DNA from: Oxytricha trifallax
Lineage: Eukaryota; Ciliophora; Spirotrichea; Sporadotrichida; Oxytrichidae
Assembly: GCA_000711775.1 (NCBI GenBank)
Contig: ARYC01002613.1
Location: 1-64,000 of the forward strand
Length of the DNA stretch: 64,000 nt
Direction of reading: 5' to 3'
The notes beneath the pieces are model-generated. The model saw only the letters and a list, made by a program, of their open reading frames with translations, ran no database searches and had not been told where the DNA came from. Both the position numbers and the translations under genes were made by a program. Shown piece after piece: positions 34,269 to 46,372 of this stretch (the first letter of the stretch is position 1; each line of letters opens with the position of its first letter).

Positions 34269-34698
34269 TCATTAAAATTAGATTATCATAGATCTTCCAA
34301 ACATCTAAATAATATATGAATGATTGATTGATAGCGCATTAGATTTACTATTCAAAGATGTTTACCACATATTATTATTGTCCTTCCTCGCATTTTATTC
34401 GTTAACACAGGTAAAAACTAGTCTCTCAAGTTCATCCTCAACTCTGAAGTTTGACTCTAGAGTTCTTGTCTCTTGCCTCAGCAGTATAAGTCCTAAGCTT
34501 CCTGGCATGACTATATTCAGATAAAAAATTTCACCAATTTCTATGGTGCTACTTTACTCTTCTCTCATGCTATCAAGATGCATTGGAACCGAGTCAGCTA
34601 AGACTTTCTTCTTCTTAGTCTTCAGCAGTAGAGTCACTTTAAATTTAATCTTGATCATAGTTAGAAGAATATCTCTCTGTTCGTGGACGTTTATTCCT
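34269..34698 (-). CDS. Terminal exon of an unrecognised protein (about 142 codons)
   Basis: It begins after a clear acceptor (TTTTATTTTTTACAG) and runs GINVHEQRDILLTMIKIKFK, KTKKKKVLADSVPMHLDSM, IEIGEIFYLNIVMPGSLGLI and RVEDELERLVFTCVNEQNAR to the TGA at 34269-34271. The composition is convincing and three TAA/TAG Gln codons are used. Upstream on the same strand, coding-like patches lie at 35140-35425, so this may be the 3' exon of a longer gene. The overlapping plus-strand ORF is its antisense shadow. Confidence 0.6.
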
Positions 34699-35139
34699 CT
34701 GTAAAAAATAAAATGTCGTTAGTAAATTAAGTTAGTAATTATATAATAATTTTAGAAATAAAGCTGATAGGAATGAACTGGAGTTTTAGAGTTTGAAAAA
34801 TGAAATAGATTTAGACCACATTTTACTAAATGGTGATATCTATTAAAGGCTTTGAAAAAGCTAATTTGTGATGCTTAGCTATAATACTTGTTTGCATATT
34901 TTATGGTTCAGTGCCTTTATTAATTGTCATCTCAATATATTTATTGTTTGTTATTTGATATAATTCTTTTATCAATAATTCTTAATAAATCACTTTTTTT
35001 CTTTAATTTTTTTATATTATATATATAATTAAACTATTTAACCTTTATAATTAAAATAAATAAAATTTTAACAAAAGTAATTTTCATAATGATAATAAAC
35101 TTAGTAAAATGAAACATTTCAAATATCTTTATAAAAATG

Positions 35140-35425
35140 AGTTTTACTTCAACAAAATCTTGTTTTCTACTTTCTAAATACCAATACACTCATTTTTTGG
35201 CGGATTAGATATTCAATCTTGAGATCAAAATATTATTATATTTCTTGTCTCTATAATATTTTTAAATCTTCTCTCTTCAAGTATTATTGCCGTTGTAATT
35301 TAGTGCAATTGCAAATAACATCCAATGACATATATGCTATGTGCCTCTTTTTATGTTGGTGTTTTTCACTTTAGTTTCCAAAAAATGACACTTACACCAA
35401 GCATGCATTTATAGTAAGCGAATCT
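35140..35425 (-). CDS. Coding-like exon(s), upstream of 34269-34698
   Basis: Two consecutive minus-strand pieces: AWCKCHFLETKVKNTNIKRG up to a TGA near 35290, and REDLKILQRQEIQQYFDLKI followed by EYLIRQKMSVLVFRKQKTRF to a TGA near 35140. They are in different frames, so an intron or frameshift separates them. A further patch near 35690-35765 (ISFPHMICNCQYPSGQ) may be the preceding exon. Confidence 0.4.
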
Positions 35426-35765
35426 AAAATAATTAATGTAAAGTTACGAGTTAACTCTAATTATTCTTTCTGGATATGAGTATATTCAATCCAAAATGTT
35501 TAACTTCATTTAATAAATAAATTTATAAATAAATTTTTATACTGCCAATTGTTCAATAAGTTTCATCTAATGGCAGCCATATAAAAGTCTTGATAATTTA
35601 ATATATATTTAAAAATACCTAATATTTATACGAAAAAAATAAAGAAATCATAGGCAATGTTCTTACTTCATAATTTATGGGTCATAGGTGAATATAAAAT
35701 AATTTACCCAGAAGGGTATTGACAGTTACAAATCATGTGAGGGAAGCTAATTGGAAAAGCATGGA

Positions 35766-37377
35766 CAGTCTTATATCATAAGTTTTATTTCAGATCTTCC
35801 TAGAAACATTTATAATTAGCATTTTAGATATTAATGCCAATCTTTTGAATGATATTTAAGTAAAATTTGTTGAAAAATTGTATTTTTAAATTTTCAGAAA
35901 AAATCAAGAAACTCAACTTATTAGTTATTAGTTTTTTGTTACTTTATATTTAATAAAAATAAAATTAAAAGTAAGTTCAAATAGATAGTATTGCCATATA
36001 ATTTTTATAACAATAAGGCAAACTTTCAAATCATTAAAAGTCTGATTCCTTTTCAATCTTGTGTAAAATAGCTTTCTTCATATGTATAAAAGTAGTTTAG
36101 CTTATTAAATCATTACCGTATATAAATACACTATAAAAGAAGTCATATAATGTATATTTTCATGTAATTCCTACTATTTCAGTAGATAGCTAATAAACCG
36201 TTCACTAAACAATGTAAATTTTGATATCACTATTTTTAATTTAATGCTTTACTGAATTTAATACTGAGGCTTAAGCTAGTCATAGACATTATATATCACT
36301 CATTATATTATGCATGCTTTTTGTTGGGAAAAATATAGCATTTTTAAAATTAATTATGATCTATTAAGTAGAAACCTTAAAATCTCTTTAATTAATATTT
36401 AATAATTTTTACTTAAAACTATATAAACAATTAAATGACTTTGTATTATAGTTTCATAATGTAAAGTTGATAAATGAAACAGCTCACAAAAATATATTTC
36501 ATAAACTGTTTTAAAATTTAAAAAAATGACATTTTTTAAATCAGGTTTTTTAGTTCCATCTCTTATCATAAAATTCAATAAAAAGCTGTTAGGCATAAAA
36601 ATTTATTGATTTACAAAATTATTTTAACTTATAAATAACAATTATTTATTCTCTCCTCTTGATTTTGATTCTTAGTTTAAATTTTGTTATTTTAAGTAGA
36701 ATAATATTATAAAAATTTATATTTTAAAACTTATATCTTAAATTTCAATAAATTATGAAATTCCTGATATCCAATAAAAAAAACTTAATTAAACTATGCC
36801 CTCTAATTTAAGATTTTTCATAACCATATAATTTTATTAAAACATGTTATTTTAAGAAGGCAAAAGCCCTGAATCAAAATATAAATTGAGAAAAGAGGCA
36901 TGATGTTGTAATCAAGAAAAGACAATACTTCATTAACAAAATGTTATAACGAAAAACTTTTGTTTTGAAATGCCAAAATTTTATAATTTAAAAATTCGCT
37001 TATTTGAATATGGCATTTTTAAAATGATGCTTTTTTATCAAGAATTTTATGTAAGAGTTAATAATTCTTATAATAAAATATTTGATAATCATTTTTTATA
37101 ATAATACTTCTCTGATATAAAATAATATTTATTTTTTTAAAATTTAATCTAAGATTTAATATAAAAGTAATATATACTTATCATTTCTTAAAACTACTAT
37201 ATTTGTAATATAACTAAAATACAACTATATTGGGTAAAATGTAGAAATATAATGAATTTCTAGAATAAAAATAGGTAACATCCATGCATTAGACATGCTT
37301 TAATAACGAAATAATAATCAACTTTACATCATACTCATGCTTAAAAGGCTTAGTGTTTTATTTGCGAAATATAATAA
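35766..37377. other. AT-rich stretch, no gene recognised
   Basis: Only standard-code ORFs of low complexity occur here (for example 36399-36596, rich in Phe/Asn/Tyr). Nothing convincing. Confidence 0.45.
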
Positions 37378-37640
37378 AGCCCCGTTAGTCAATTAAGAAT
37401 GAAGATTGGTGATTAAGAATTATAAAAATGAAATTAAATAATAATTGGCTGAAATTAATTATAATTAGAGTAAAAACAAATAAACGCACCCTGATTGGTT
37501 TATTTTATAGAGACAATTATTCGAGGAAATGATTTTAATAATTAGCCCAAACTTTAATAAATTACGCCTATAATTATTTAATTTTAATTTTATAATTCTT
37601 AAACCCCCAATCTTCATTAATTGACTAACGGAGTTTTATA
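37378..37640. mobile_element. Short foldback element (CACCCTGATTGG family), copy 1
   Basis: About 260 bp. The ends GTTAGTCAATTAAGAATGAAGA and its complement ATCTTCATTAATTGACTAAC pair, as do AATTATAATTAGAGT-type inner arms. The centre holds CACCCTGATTGGTTTATTTTATA, shared in reverse with the copy at 53885-54170. No ORF. Confidence 0.75.
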
Positions 37641-37849
37641 AATACTAAAATATATTATAAATAAAATACTTAAAAAAGGAGAAATACAGAAAGTTTAAAT
37701 TAGAATGAATTGAATAATTCATAACTGTTAAGTATTTGGAGCTTTACTAATTTAAGAATAATTTGCAGTAGTTTAAAAATTTATAAAAAATATACAAAAA
37801 AGACTCTTAATCGTTTACTTTTCTTTGTAAATAGATTAATGCAAAATAG

Positions 37850-38170
37850 AGTAAGCGAATTCCGCTTCAGAATCAAGAGAAGCCAGAATACGATACTTTA
37901 AGTATCAGGTGATCTAACTAGAGTCTGAGATTGAGCAGCTAAAATCTCAAGGAATCTAATAAAAAAGCTTTAAACTAAGAATATGATTGAAAATTATAAC
38001 GATTGTTTTAGGTCACACAAATGAGACTTTATATCGACCAAATTTCAAGGAAATAGCGCAGCTCACTCCTATAGTGTAAACCCAATTCAACAACTACACT
38101 ACTTTGCTACTAAGCAGCAGAAATTGCAGGGCGAGATTTAATAAAATCCTTCTTAAGGCACTGAATAAAT
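37850..38170 (+). CDS. Coding-like segments, coiled-coil/bZIP-like, broken
   Basis: One frame reads ANSASESREARIRYFKYQVI followed by QLESEIEQLKSQG, with leucine-type heptads and an upstream N..SA..SR pattern reminiscent of a bZIP basic region (spacing is not canonical). The neighbouring frame gives QNRVSEFRFRIKR. After a TTGTTTTAG acceptor near 38012, HTNETLYRPNFKEIAQLTP runs to a TGA near 38170. bZIP identity is only a suggestion. Confidence 0.35.
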
Positions 38171-38314
38171 GAACGTAAATACACTAATTTGCAATATAAC
38201 TCACTGCGAACCTGTAATAAATCATATGTGTAACTTATATCAATCAATTACGATTTATAATAGGAAATCAATAAATTAAAGTGAAAGTAATTAGAATTAT
38301 TAAAAAATGGAAAA

Positions 38315-38465
38315 ATGTCTGAGCAGAAGATGCCGAGTCATTCACAATAAATGTAAGTTACAAAAAACATATCTAAATTTTTTATTTTTTAGCTAGACTA
38401 CCTGGTAAGACTAAGAGTGGCAGTTGACAGATATTTCAGAAAGAGACAAAAAGACAAGGCGCTGA
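38315..38465 (+). CDS. MSEQ short protein, relative of the MSDQ family
   Basis: ATG at 38315 gives MSEQKMPSHSQQ, then a 40-bp GTAAGT...TTTTAG intron (38353-38392) at the same place as in the gene at 746-1254. In the phase set by the splice the product ends after about 36 aa (TTWQDQEWQLTDISERDKK) at 38463-38465. A different frame of exon 2 contains LPGKTKSG, matching PGKTTGA of the 14165-14376 relative. The acidic exon part is absent, so this copy is probably truncated. Confidence 0.45.
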
Positions 38466-38959
38466 AGAAGAATGATTAAGATTAAACAACAAATGATATG
38501 TAGTGTATTTCAACACAGTAACTGTTTTTAGATTTAAAGTTTTGCATATCACAATAAGTATTCCTATTCATATATTTGTTTTTCATTTTAACTTAAACTT
38601 TTCCACTTATTTTTCATAAATGTTAAGACTATATCGCTAATATCTTAAACACTTGTATATTCAACCTTAATAATATCAAAGTGAATTTTTAAATTATCAA
38701 ATTAATGTCAGTTATAATTTATCAAATTTTATTTCAGATTAAAATATCTTTATTTATCCTATTTTAATGTATTTTATCAATAATAAATAGCTATTTATTT
38801 TAAGTAATTTAATTATATTTAATATAACCCAACAATTAACTATTTAAACAAGAAATAAATAATGCTCAAAAGTATTCTTAGATTTATGAATAATATACTA
38901 AGTAGTTTCATTTATGAAAAATAATGAGAAAAATAGATGGTATTAGCAATAAGATTAAT

Positions 38960-39165
38960 ATACTATACTAATACTTTTTAATTTTATAGAAAATGGAAGT
39001 TTTGGAACAACTTTGTAATTTTTCAAGTATCCATCGTAGATGTATCCACCTGCATGAATAAACTTCACTAACCAGTGTCTTCCTGTTCCTTGCTGAGGCC
39101 TCTGTCTTTCAACATCACTGACTCAAAGTACTGCTGGAAGAGTATTATAAAAATTATAGATATCA
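38960..39165 (-). CDS. Exon with a MORN-like repeat
   Basis: The minus frame reads VERQRPQQGTGRHWLVKFIH and AGGYIYDGYLKNYKVVPKLP. The part HAGGYIYDGYLKNYK fits the MORN motif (ADGxxYxGxxKNxK). An acceptor-like TACTCTTCCAG precedes the segment at about 39140. It may be the 3' exon of the gene at 39228-39710 on the same strand. MORN proteins usually bind membranes or cytoskeleton; only one repeat is visible. Confidence 0.45.
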
Positions 39166-39227
39166 TAAATGTAACTTACAAAATTATGGTAAATACAACA
39201 TGATTCTGTCTTGATCTTAAAAGGTTT

Positions 39228-39710
39228 TCATTTTAACAATTAATAATTAATTAAAATTTATCTATTTCCTATTATTATTATGATTATTATTAGTCTTATG
39301 CTAATTAACATGTTAAATCTCTTTGTTCCCGTTTTTATCATTCCTCTCTCAACATTCACTGCATTCTCGCATGTTTTGCTTGTCTCTCTTTCTCTTCTGT
39401 ATATGCTGAACAGGTACTTAAGCATCTTGTGTATATTTAAAGTGAACTCTACACTTGATCTAGATACTGCTTGCTTATTGGCCAAGATATGCTCATTCAT
39501 GAATGCTGAAAGTTTAATGAGTTTAAGTTAGTGAACAGCTTTCTTTGGTTGTAATTATTATGAGGGGTCTCTAGGTAAGCTGGGTTGATCTGTATAAATT
39601 ACCAATAGCATAGTCTCTTTCTTCTGTAACCTCTTCCATCTCTGCTGAATTTGTCTTATTTAATAAAAGTGATTTATCTTGCTCATTAAGTTAATTGAAG
39701 GTGCGATGTC
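39228..39710 (-). CDS. Unrecognised 160-codon coding segment
   Basis: It starts after an AAAAAACAG acceptor and is open for 160 codons to the TGA at 39228-39230: DIAPSINLMSKINHFYQIRQ, IQQRWKRLQKKETMLLVIYT, MNEHILANKQAVSRSSVEFT, and KMLKYLFSIYRRERETSKTC. Composition is clearly coding and spans TAA/TAG Gln codons that hide it in standard code. The last 25 residues are Ile-rich and may instead be intron. A MORN-like exon follows at 38960-39165. The upstream exon was not found. Confidence 0.6.
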
Positions 39711-40363
39711 CCTGTTTTTTATATAAGAATGGAAAAATTAAAAGTAGTCTGTAGAAAAGTGGATAAATAAACTGTATTAATTTGATGCTAGTTCAATTTA
39801 ATTTAAGTTTATTACATTAAATCAAAATAAACCAATAAAAATAAATATTTTTATCGTTTAAATAGTTGAGTTTTTTGTTATATAAAATTAAATTATGGCT
39901 TAAAATTGAATTTTTTTAAAATTATTTTATTATTATTATATTTCATATATTAAAGATTAAGCAATTAAACATCAGAATAAATTTACTTTTATTTTGTTAT
40001 TAAAACATCTCTTATATATGAAAATGTCAGATCTGGGAAATAAAAAAATCGAAAACCTTTGTTATTGTAAAATTGAATTTACTAAAAAAACTTCAAAATT
40101 TTGAGTTGGAGCAAGATTTAGTTTTATCTACTTTCTTAAGAACCAGTTCTCCTACTCCCCAATAAAAATTCATTTTTAATTAGATAATAACTTCTCAGCT
40201 TTTGAATTTAAATTCTTCATTATTTCTAGGTTATATGACACTATCTTACTTGTTAAACTTTTTAATTTTTAATTTTTATAAAATTATTACAAAAAAATTT
40301 CTTACCTTAGATAAATATCTTCTATAATTATAATAATTATACAACTTTTAACGATATTTATGC

Positions 40364-40645
40364 TCATAAGCGCTGGTATTTTTTAAGAAAATCAACTACA
40401 CTTTCTCTTATAAAATAAGACTAACATTTGGTATCATTAAAAATCTTGATATTGTGATAGTTTTTAGATGAACTCTCATAAAGAATTACCATAGTTATCA
40501 CTTGAGATCTCTTTTTTATTAATTTAGAAACAAAATCATCAAATAAATGGCCGAGAAGTTTAGTGTGAATGACAAAGGAATAAGGAGAAAAATATATATA
40601 TGAAATTTCATTATAAGTAGAGGAAGTTGATTTAAATTTTTGCAA
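40364..40645 (-). CDS. Unrecognised coding segment, 94 codons to stop
   Basis: From 40645 the frame reads LQKFKSTSSTYNEISYIYFS, LLGHLFDDFVSKLIKKRSQV and SYFIRESVVDFLKKYQRL to the TGA at 40364-40366. A TAG read as Gln sits in the last third. Just upstream an in-frame TGA separates it from more coding-like sequence (FMRLHYLDF, AKFLSRY), so the real start is unclear. It may be the 3' end of the broken gene that extends to 43450. Confidence 0.5.
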
Positions 40646-40818
40646 GTAGCGTGATAGAAATTTCGCTCAAAAATCAAGATAGTGCAGACGCATGAAGGAG
40701 CACAGGAACCAAGATCAATTTATACTTAAAGCATTTAAAATCTATGGAAAGATTAATTGCTAAGAGTGTCATAATTAGTACTAGAATACAAGAGTCTAAG
40801 AGAAACATATATAAATTC

Positions 40819-41136
40819 TCACAAACAAGATAATAAATTTATACTTATCAACAAAAGAAAGCTAGAGAATATTAAAAGTGATAATGTTTGAATAAGATAT
40901 AGTACATTATGAGATCGATCAACTTATTAGTCTCTTAAATCACAAAAATCACGATAAAAGTTCAAAAATATTAAATACATGGCCTAGCATAAATGTATAT
41001 AGATACCTATATTAAAAGCTACATAATTAGAAGCTTCACCTGTACCTTCCATTATTTAGTTTCTAGTTCGTAAATATGATGTTTCTCTCTCGTTTCTGAA
41101 TCGCTTGTCATCCACATCTATTGGTGTCATTATCAT
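40819..41136 (-). CDS. Unrecognised 105-codon ORF, part of the broken long gene
   Basis: ATG at 41136: MIMTPIDVDDKRFRNERETS, then RTRNQIMEGTGEASNYVAF, and a hydrophobic C-terminus (LLIFSSFLLLISINLLSCL) to the TGA at 40819. Preceding sequence in another frame (DEKFETTKFMQIEKVQFNQK) links it to the coding sequence beyond the foldback at 41245-41980. The hydrophobic tail could be a membrane segment. Confidence 0.45.
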
Positions 41137-41244
41137 ATATAATCTTTCTTTTGATTGAATTGGACTTTCTCAATCTGCATAAACTTGGTTGTTTCAAATT
41201 TCTCATCAGAATATTATTTCCTGGAAAGATCGAATTTTTGGAAA

Positions 41245-41980
41245 ATAAGTGAAAATTTATATGAAATGCAGATATAGACTTATATAGAGAAAATTGTTTT
41301 TAAGAACAAGAAGCAAATAAGAATAAATTGCCACATAAAAAGGACTTATTGAGCTATATCTACAAATACTTATTATAAAATGTAGCAAGATACGTTCTCA
41401 AGCTTAGTTCAGCTAAGGGCAGCTTAAGTCGCTTAGGTCAGCTGAGGATTTGCTCAAAGAAACAGCCTCGTACAACTTTTTTCTCAAATCAACATTCTTA
41501 ATTCATAGACTTCTCTAAGGCTAATAGTCCCCATTTATATCAAATCTGAATTATAATAATTATTATTGGGCTTTAATTTTTATAAAATATTAAAAATTCA
41601 ATATGGTTCTTATTAAAATGAATTCTCTAAAGAGAAATTAAATTAAACATAAATTTAATAACTTTTGGATTAAACTTCTTAAAGTTTTATTAATAATAAT
41701 TATTATAATTAATATTTAATATAAGGGGGACTATAAGCCTTAGAGAAGTCTATGAATTAAGAATGTTGATTTGAGACAAAAGTTGTTTGAGGCTGTTTAT
41801 TTGAGCAAATCCTAAGCTGAACTAAGCTTGAGAACGTATCTTGCTACATTTTATAATAAGTATTTGTAGATATTGCTCAATAAGTCCTATTTATGTGGCA
41901 ATTTATTCTTATTTGCTTCTTGTTCTTAAAAACAATTTTCTGTATATAAGTCTATATCTGCATTTCATATAAATTTTTAC
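41245..41980. mobile_element. Foldback element inserted in a coding region
   Basis: Inverted arms of about 275 bp: TGAAATGCAGATATAGACTTA at 41260 pairs with its complement near 41960, GCAAGATACGTTCTCAAGCTTAG at 41387 with 41820-41850, and ATTCTTAATTCATAGACTTCTCTAAGGC at 41493 with 41740-41765. Left and right arms differ by a short tandem-like GCTTAG/GTCAGCT expansion near 41410-41450. Coding-like sequence lies on both sides on the same strand. Confidence 0.8.
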
Positions 41981-43450
41981 ATATTTTTAAAAAAATTTAA
42001 TCTTATCAAATCATATTGTTTTTCCTCTAGGTTGATCTTATTGAAGTGGCATGCTGTTTTTCTGTCCACAAATCCTCTTCTCTTGCTCATCTCTTTTTCG
42101 CAGCTTATCTTTCTTCGTATTTTTTCACTAGCATTTTCTCAAATTTAGTTCTTGAGCTTGGGCAACATACAATAGTGATGAATCCTTTATATCATTGATG
42201 GGGACCCTTTATTTCGTAAACGTTTTCATCAAATCTTACCAAGTTACTTCTGTCAAGTTAAAGATTCTTTTTAATTTATTTGGTCTCCTTGCTCACAATT
42301 TAAGCTATCTTCGTGTTTGTGGAACTGTGTTCTTTGATTTTTGGATTCATTAATTCTTTTGCTTGGGTATGATCTTCCAATTTTAAATCTGCCTTTATTG
42401 CTTCCTCGTTCCTGATTCCTTGCTCATTTGGTCCTTGCTTTTGTCTCTGTAATTATAACATACTTCATTTAATATTTTGCTAGAAATAACGCTTTTATTT
42501 TCCTCGTTTCTCTCTCTACCAGTATTTCCCCTTTAATAACCCCTGTTCCCTTCCTCTAGGTATTAACTGAATCTTGTTTAGTTCATTTTGATATCGTTCT
42601 TTAGTTGCTAAAGATTTATCTTTATTTAATTAATTATTCTACTATAATTCTCTGATTTCTCATCATAATAACTTCTTAATTATCTTTCATATTTAGATAT
42701 TCAATTATCTTATCAAAGTAATATTAGTTTTGTAGCTACAAATTACTTTTCTTTTTAGACATTAATCAACTTAAATAGCTTCTTAATTGACTTATAGTAT
42801 TTGTGTATTTTTTACTTCATTTTAGCCTAATCATGTTGATAATAATGTGTATTTGTTTCTAAATATCGAAATCAAGTAATCTATTATCTCTTATGATCTT
42901 TGAGAATATTTTTGGCTCTCCTGCTGTATTAATTAGTTCACAAATCTTCATATAATTTTTATCCAAGACCTTGAGCAAACTGCAACAATAGGTCAAATCG
43001 TATTTTATCGTAGTTTTGCCCTTACTTATCGTCATTATAGTGACCAAAACATTTTTTGTTAATAATATTTTATTTCTTTTCTATAATTAACTTCATTTCT
43101 GTTTGTTGCTCGTTTAACCTCATGAATTATTCTATGTTTATATCATTTTTTTACATGATTCCTGAATCACATCTCTATTTCTTCCACTGAAGTTGAGTTC
43201 TTTTAGTTGAGTAACATTCCTTCATATTTTGTTTTGAGTTTCCCTTAGTCTCAGAAAAGTGATTCTTTTTACTTATAAATCCATTTTCTCGATTTCATTA
43301 ATTACTTCCGAAATGTGAAGCTTCTAACGGATATTGTATTTTGTAAGTCATCAATGAAACCATCATATTATGTCTGACTGTGAGGTCATTTGGATAAGTC
43401 AATCTTTTGTAAAACTTTGGTTTCTACAATTCCAATTACTTATTAGTTTA
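41981..43450 (-). pseudogene. Broken long Lys/Gln/Glu-rich protein gene
   Basis: Successive minus-strand frames, each open for 40-120 codons and convincingly coding: LELQKPKFYKRLTYPNDLTV, NRENGFISKKNHFSETKGNS through IEQFMRLNEQQTEMKLIIEK, KICELINTAGEPKIFSKIIR, FDKIIEYLNMKDNQEVIMM, and EEGNRGYQRGNTGRERNEEN. Frames change at several points, so the gene carries multiple frameshifts or many short introns. It continues beyond the foldback into 41250-40364. Highly charged, coiled-coil-like; no domain recognised. Confidence 0.5.
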
Positions 43451-43879
43451 ATTTTAAGAAGAGATTTCTAGGTCATAATTTATATTTAAGTACTCATAAT
43501 TGAAAATTGATAAAGAACTTTATCAAAATTATATTTTAATTATTTTTGTAGAATTAAGATACAAATTTATGAAATTAAATTATATATAAAATAAATTTAA
43601 TAAAAATATCTTAATGATTAGCTATTAATATGATTTTTTAGCTTATTCTATATAGTATTTATGTATATAGTTGGACTTTTTAGCATTAAAATTATTTTTA
43701 TTCTTTTTCTTGATTTAATTATTTAACATTAATTTCTATTATTATTTAATAAATTTAGATTCATTTTATTATATTAATTAACTTTATCTTAAATATGATG
43801 AAATATGACTAATCGTGAATTCAACTACATAACTGCAATCATTATTTATAGATGGAGTAAAAAATAGCAATTTAATTGT

Positions 43880-44720
43880 AAAATATCAGAGCGAGCCCAC
43901 GTGGCAATTTGTGAAGTAATAAACTAAAAAAACCTGTGAAAAAACCACCAGATTCCCTAAATTATTTTACTCAAACTGAAATGTCATAACGACTAAGCAA
44001 AAACATACCACATATTCTAAAACAAGTTTCGCAAAAATTCATTTGATGAGGGTCGAATTAATTATTCTGACAAATTCCACGATGAAGTACCCTAACTTTT
44101 CAAGGGAAACATTCGATTGAAATTATAATTAATAAAATTTAATTTAACTTAAACAAATTAGTAGCTGTAAAAAATTGAATGATCTTGGGGCTATTCGATA
44201 GAGACCTAAAAACTATTTGGAATTAATTATTAATGCCACTTTTTTTATCATACCTTAAGTTAGTTAACGTTAATTTAATTAAATAGCATATTTTATTAAA
44301 TTAATAGAAATCAAATTTAATTCAAGCAGTCTATGTTCAGGAATTCGAAAAAATAGAACCCTTATCATAATATAATGTTTTTCTAATTTTTTATTTTCTA
44401 CATAATAAAACCTTCTTTAACTATCTCTAATTTGATATTATAGTATTAAATTAAAATTAATTATTCATTTTCAAATGCACTCCTTCTATAATTTTGGGGA
44501 TGAAGTATTTTTTGCAGGTTTTATATAATAATTTTGAATGCTGAGCTTCACTTCTTTTTCTCTATTACTTTGGGTACCAGCCCCATTTAAGGTAAGTTCA
44601 TTTATGCAGGAAATTTTAATGCAAATTCCAATCTAAAGGATAGAAGCTAGAAGATTGAATCTAGATAACTACTCCAAATCAAATAAACCTAAAATCCTCA
44701 ACTAATCCTCTTTAATTCTA
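43880..44720 (-). repeat. Possible third, decayed copy of the GC-richer repeat, with embedded foldback fragment
   Basis: CCACGTGGCAATTTGTGAAGTA and the stretch near 44590-44670 (GTTCATTTATGCAGGAAATT...GAAGATTGAATC) resemble 22860-22900 and 23215-23280 in order. Between them, GATCTTGGGGCTATTCGATAGAGA (about 44180) matches one arm of the GTAGGAATAC foldbacks. Both similarities are by eye and weak. Confidence 0.35.
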
Positions 44721-45434
44721 AATGTGATGATCATAATATTTTGGATTTTATCTTTTTTTTAAATATTTAATCAACAAAATATAATAACTGTCAATGGATT
44801 TTGAGAGCAAAATTTTTAATAATAAAATGCTTAAGTAATTTTGTAATAAATTCTAGGATTTATCTTCTTGCTTTAAATTAAATTGTAATAACTAGTTTAT
44901 AATAATCAAAAACATATTTAATAGTGATTTCGTGTGAACACTAAAAATAAATTGAGTTGATAAACCTTCTAAAATATGTTCCAATTATTAAAATTAGTTT
45001 AACCCAAAAACTTTCATGCTATATTTTGATGTATATTATGTATTAATACTTAAAGAAATCGATAAATTTAATTAATAGAGAATAGTGTTATAGATAAATC
45101 AAATATATATCTAGTTCAATAAATCTCTTTTTTATTACTCTTGATGATTTATTGGCGAGTAAGTAATAAATTCTTAACAGATAATATTTAGTTAACTTAA
45201 GATGAATTACCAATAAAGCAATTTAAATAGTGTCTTACAATCATTACAAATATAATATAATTATATATGATTTTTTTATAAAATACTTATAGTGATACTA
45301 TAGAGAATAATAAAGTAATATATAATATAAAATTATTACCCTATGAAGTAATATTAATATATTACTTTAAATAAATTTTGATTATATTTTAGTAAACCAA
45401 ACGAAAAATTATTGTTTAAAACATAATTAAAGCG
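44721..45434. other. AT-rich stretch, no gene recognised
   Basis: A/T-dominated; nothing beyond low-complexity frames. Confidence 0.45.
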
Positions 45435-46131
45435 AAATAAGAGTAATAAGAACGAGTAATATTACTATCGTGCTTGTACTGTCTAATTTAGCTCCTTTTT
45501 ATGTCGATTTCCTTGTTCGAAATCATCATTTTTAGTCGACCAATCCTTGAGATCGGAGTTCATTGAGAACATCAGCATCATCAAGCCAAAATTTGATAGT
45601 CTTAAGGACTTGATGCTGAAAGCTCATCCACATCTCCAATTAAGTAGCCCTATTTTGATGATCAGCTGGAGAGGTCAATTTTAACAAAACTGTTATTATT
45701 TATAAATTTAATCAGGCAAACTTAAACTTTTTAAGTTTTAATGATTAATGATCAAATTTTTAACTAACAGTTTAATCTTAAAAGAATTATTAACAGAGAT
45801 GTCTTAATCAATTTTAAACTGATACTCATTAATTAAGACCATGCCTGATTAAATTTATAAATAATAACAGTTTTGTTAAAATTGACCTCTCCAGCTGATC
45901 ATCAAAATAGGGCTACTTAATTGGAGATGTGGATGAGCTTTCAGCATCAAGTCCTTAAGACTATCAAATTTTGGCTTGATGATGCTGATGTTCTCAATGA
46001 ACTCCGATCTCAAGGATTGGTCGACTAAAAATGATGATTTCGAACAAGGAAATCGACATAAAAAGGAGCTAAATTAGACAGTACAAGCACGATAGTAATA
46101 TTACTCGTTCTTATTACACTTAATTCGCTTT
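45435..46131. mobile_element. Foldback element with coding-like arms
   Basis: Near-perfect inverted arms of about 285 bp (left 45435-45718, right 45842-46131) around a loop of about 125 bp. The outer part carries AGTAATAAGAACGAGTAATATTAC. Each arm has an open frame in ciliate code reading SFLVDQSLRSEFIENISIIK and FDSLKDLMLKAHPHLQLSS, and the arms are GC-richer than usual for foldbacks here. It is either a foldback that captured gene sequence or an inverted duplication of an exon. The Rep element starts only 186 bp to the right. Confidence 0.75.
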
Positions 46132-46316
46132 ATATCAATTATTGATTTTTATTAGAGAGATTTTATCAATATAAATATTAAGTGTTTTAATTTATCACAT
46201 ATCAATTAATCATACATTTTTTTCTTCATGAGTAAATTAAACATCAAATTAAATCCAGTTTTTCAACTTAATTAATATATTTAAATATATTAAATTTATT
46301 TTGCATTACATTATTT

Positions 46317-46360
46317 TTATTCATGTGATTAGTAGTTTAATGCTGCTTAATATTATATAA
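46317..46360 (+). repeat. Terminal inverted repeat, left, of the Rep element
   Basis: Exact reverse complement of 47786-47829. Confidence 0.9.
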
Positions 46361-46372
46361 TTGCAAGTGAAT

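Noticed and set aside
36399..36596. Standard-code minus ORF
   Set aside because: AT-driven composition and no splice or neighbour support.
39280..39531. Plus-strand ORF opposite 39228-39710
   Set aside because: Antisense shadow. The minus frame is longer in ciliate code and has a splice acceptor.
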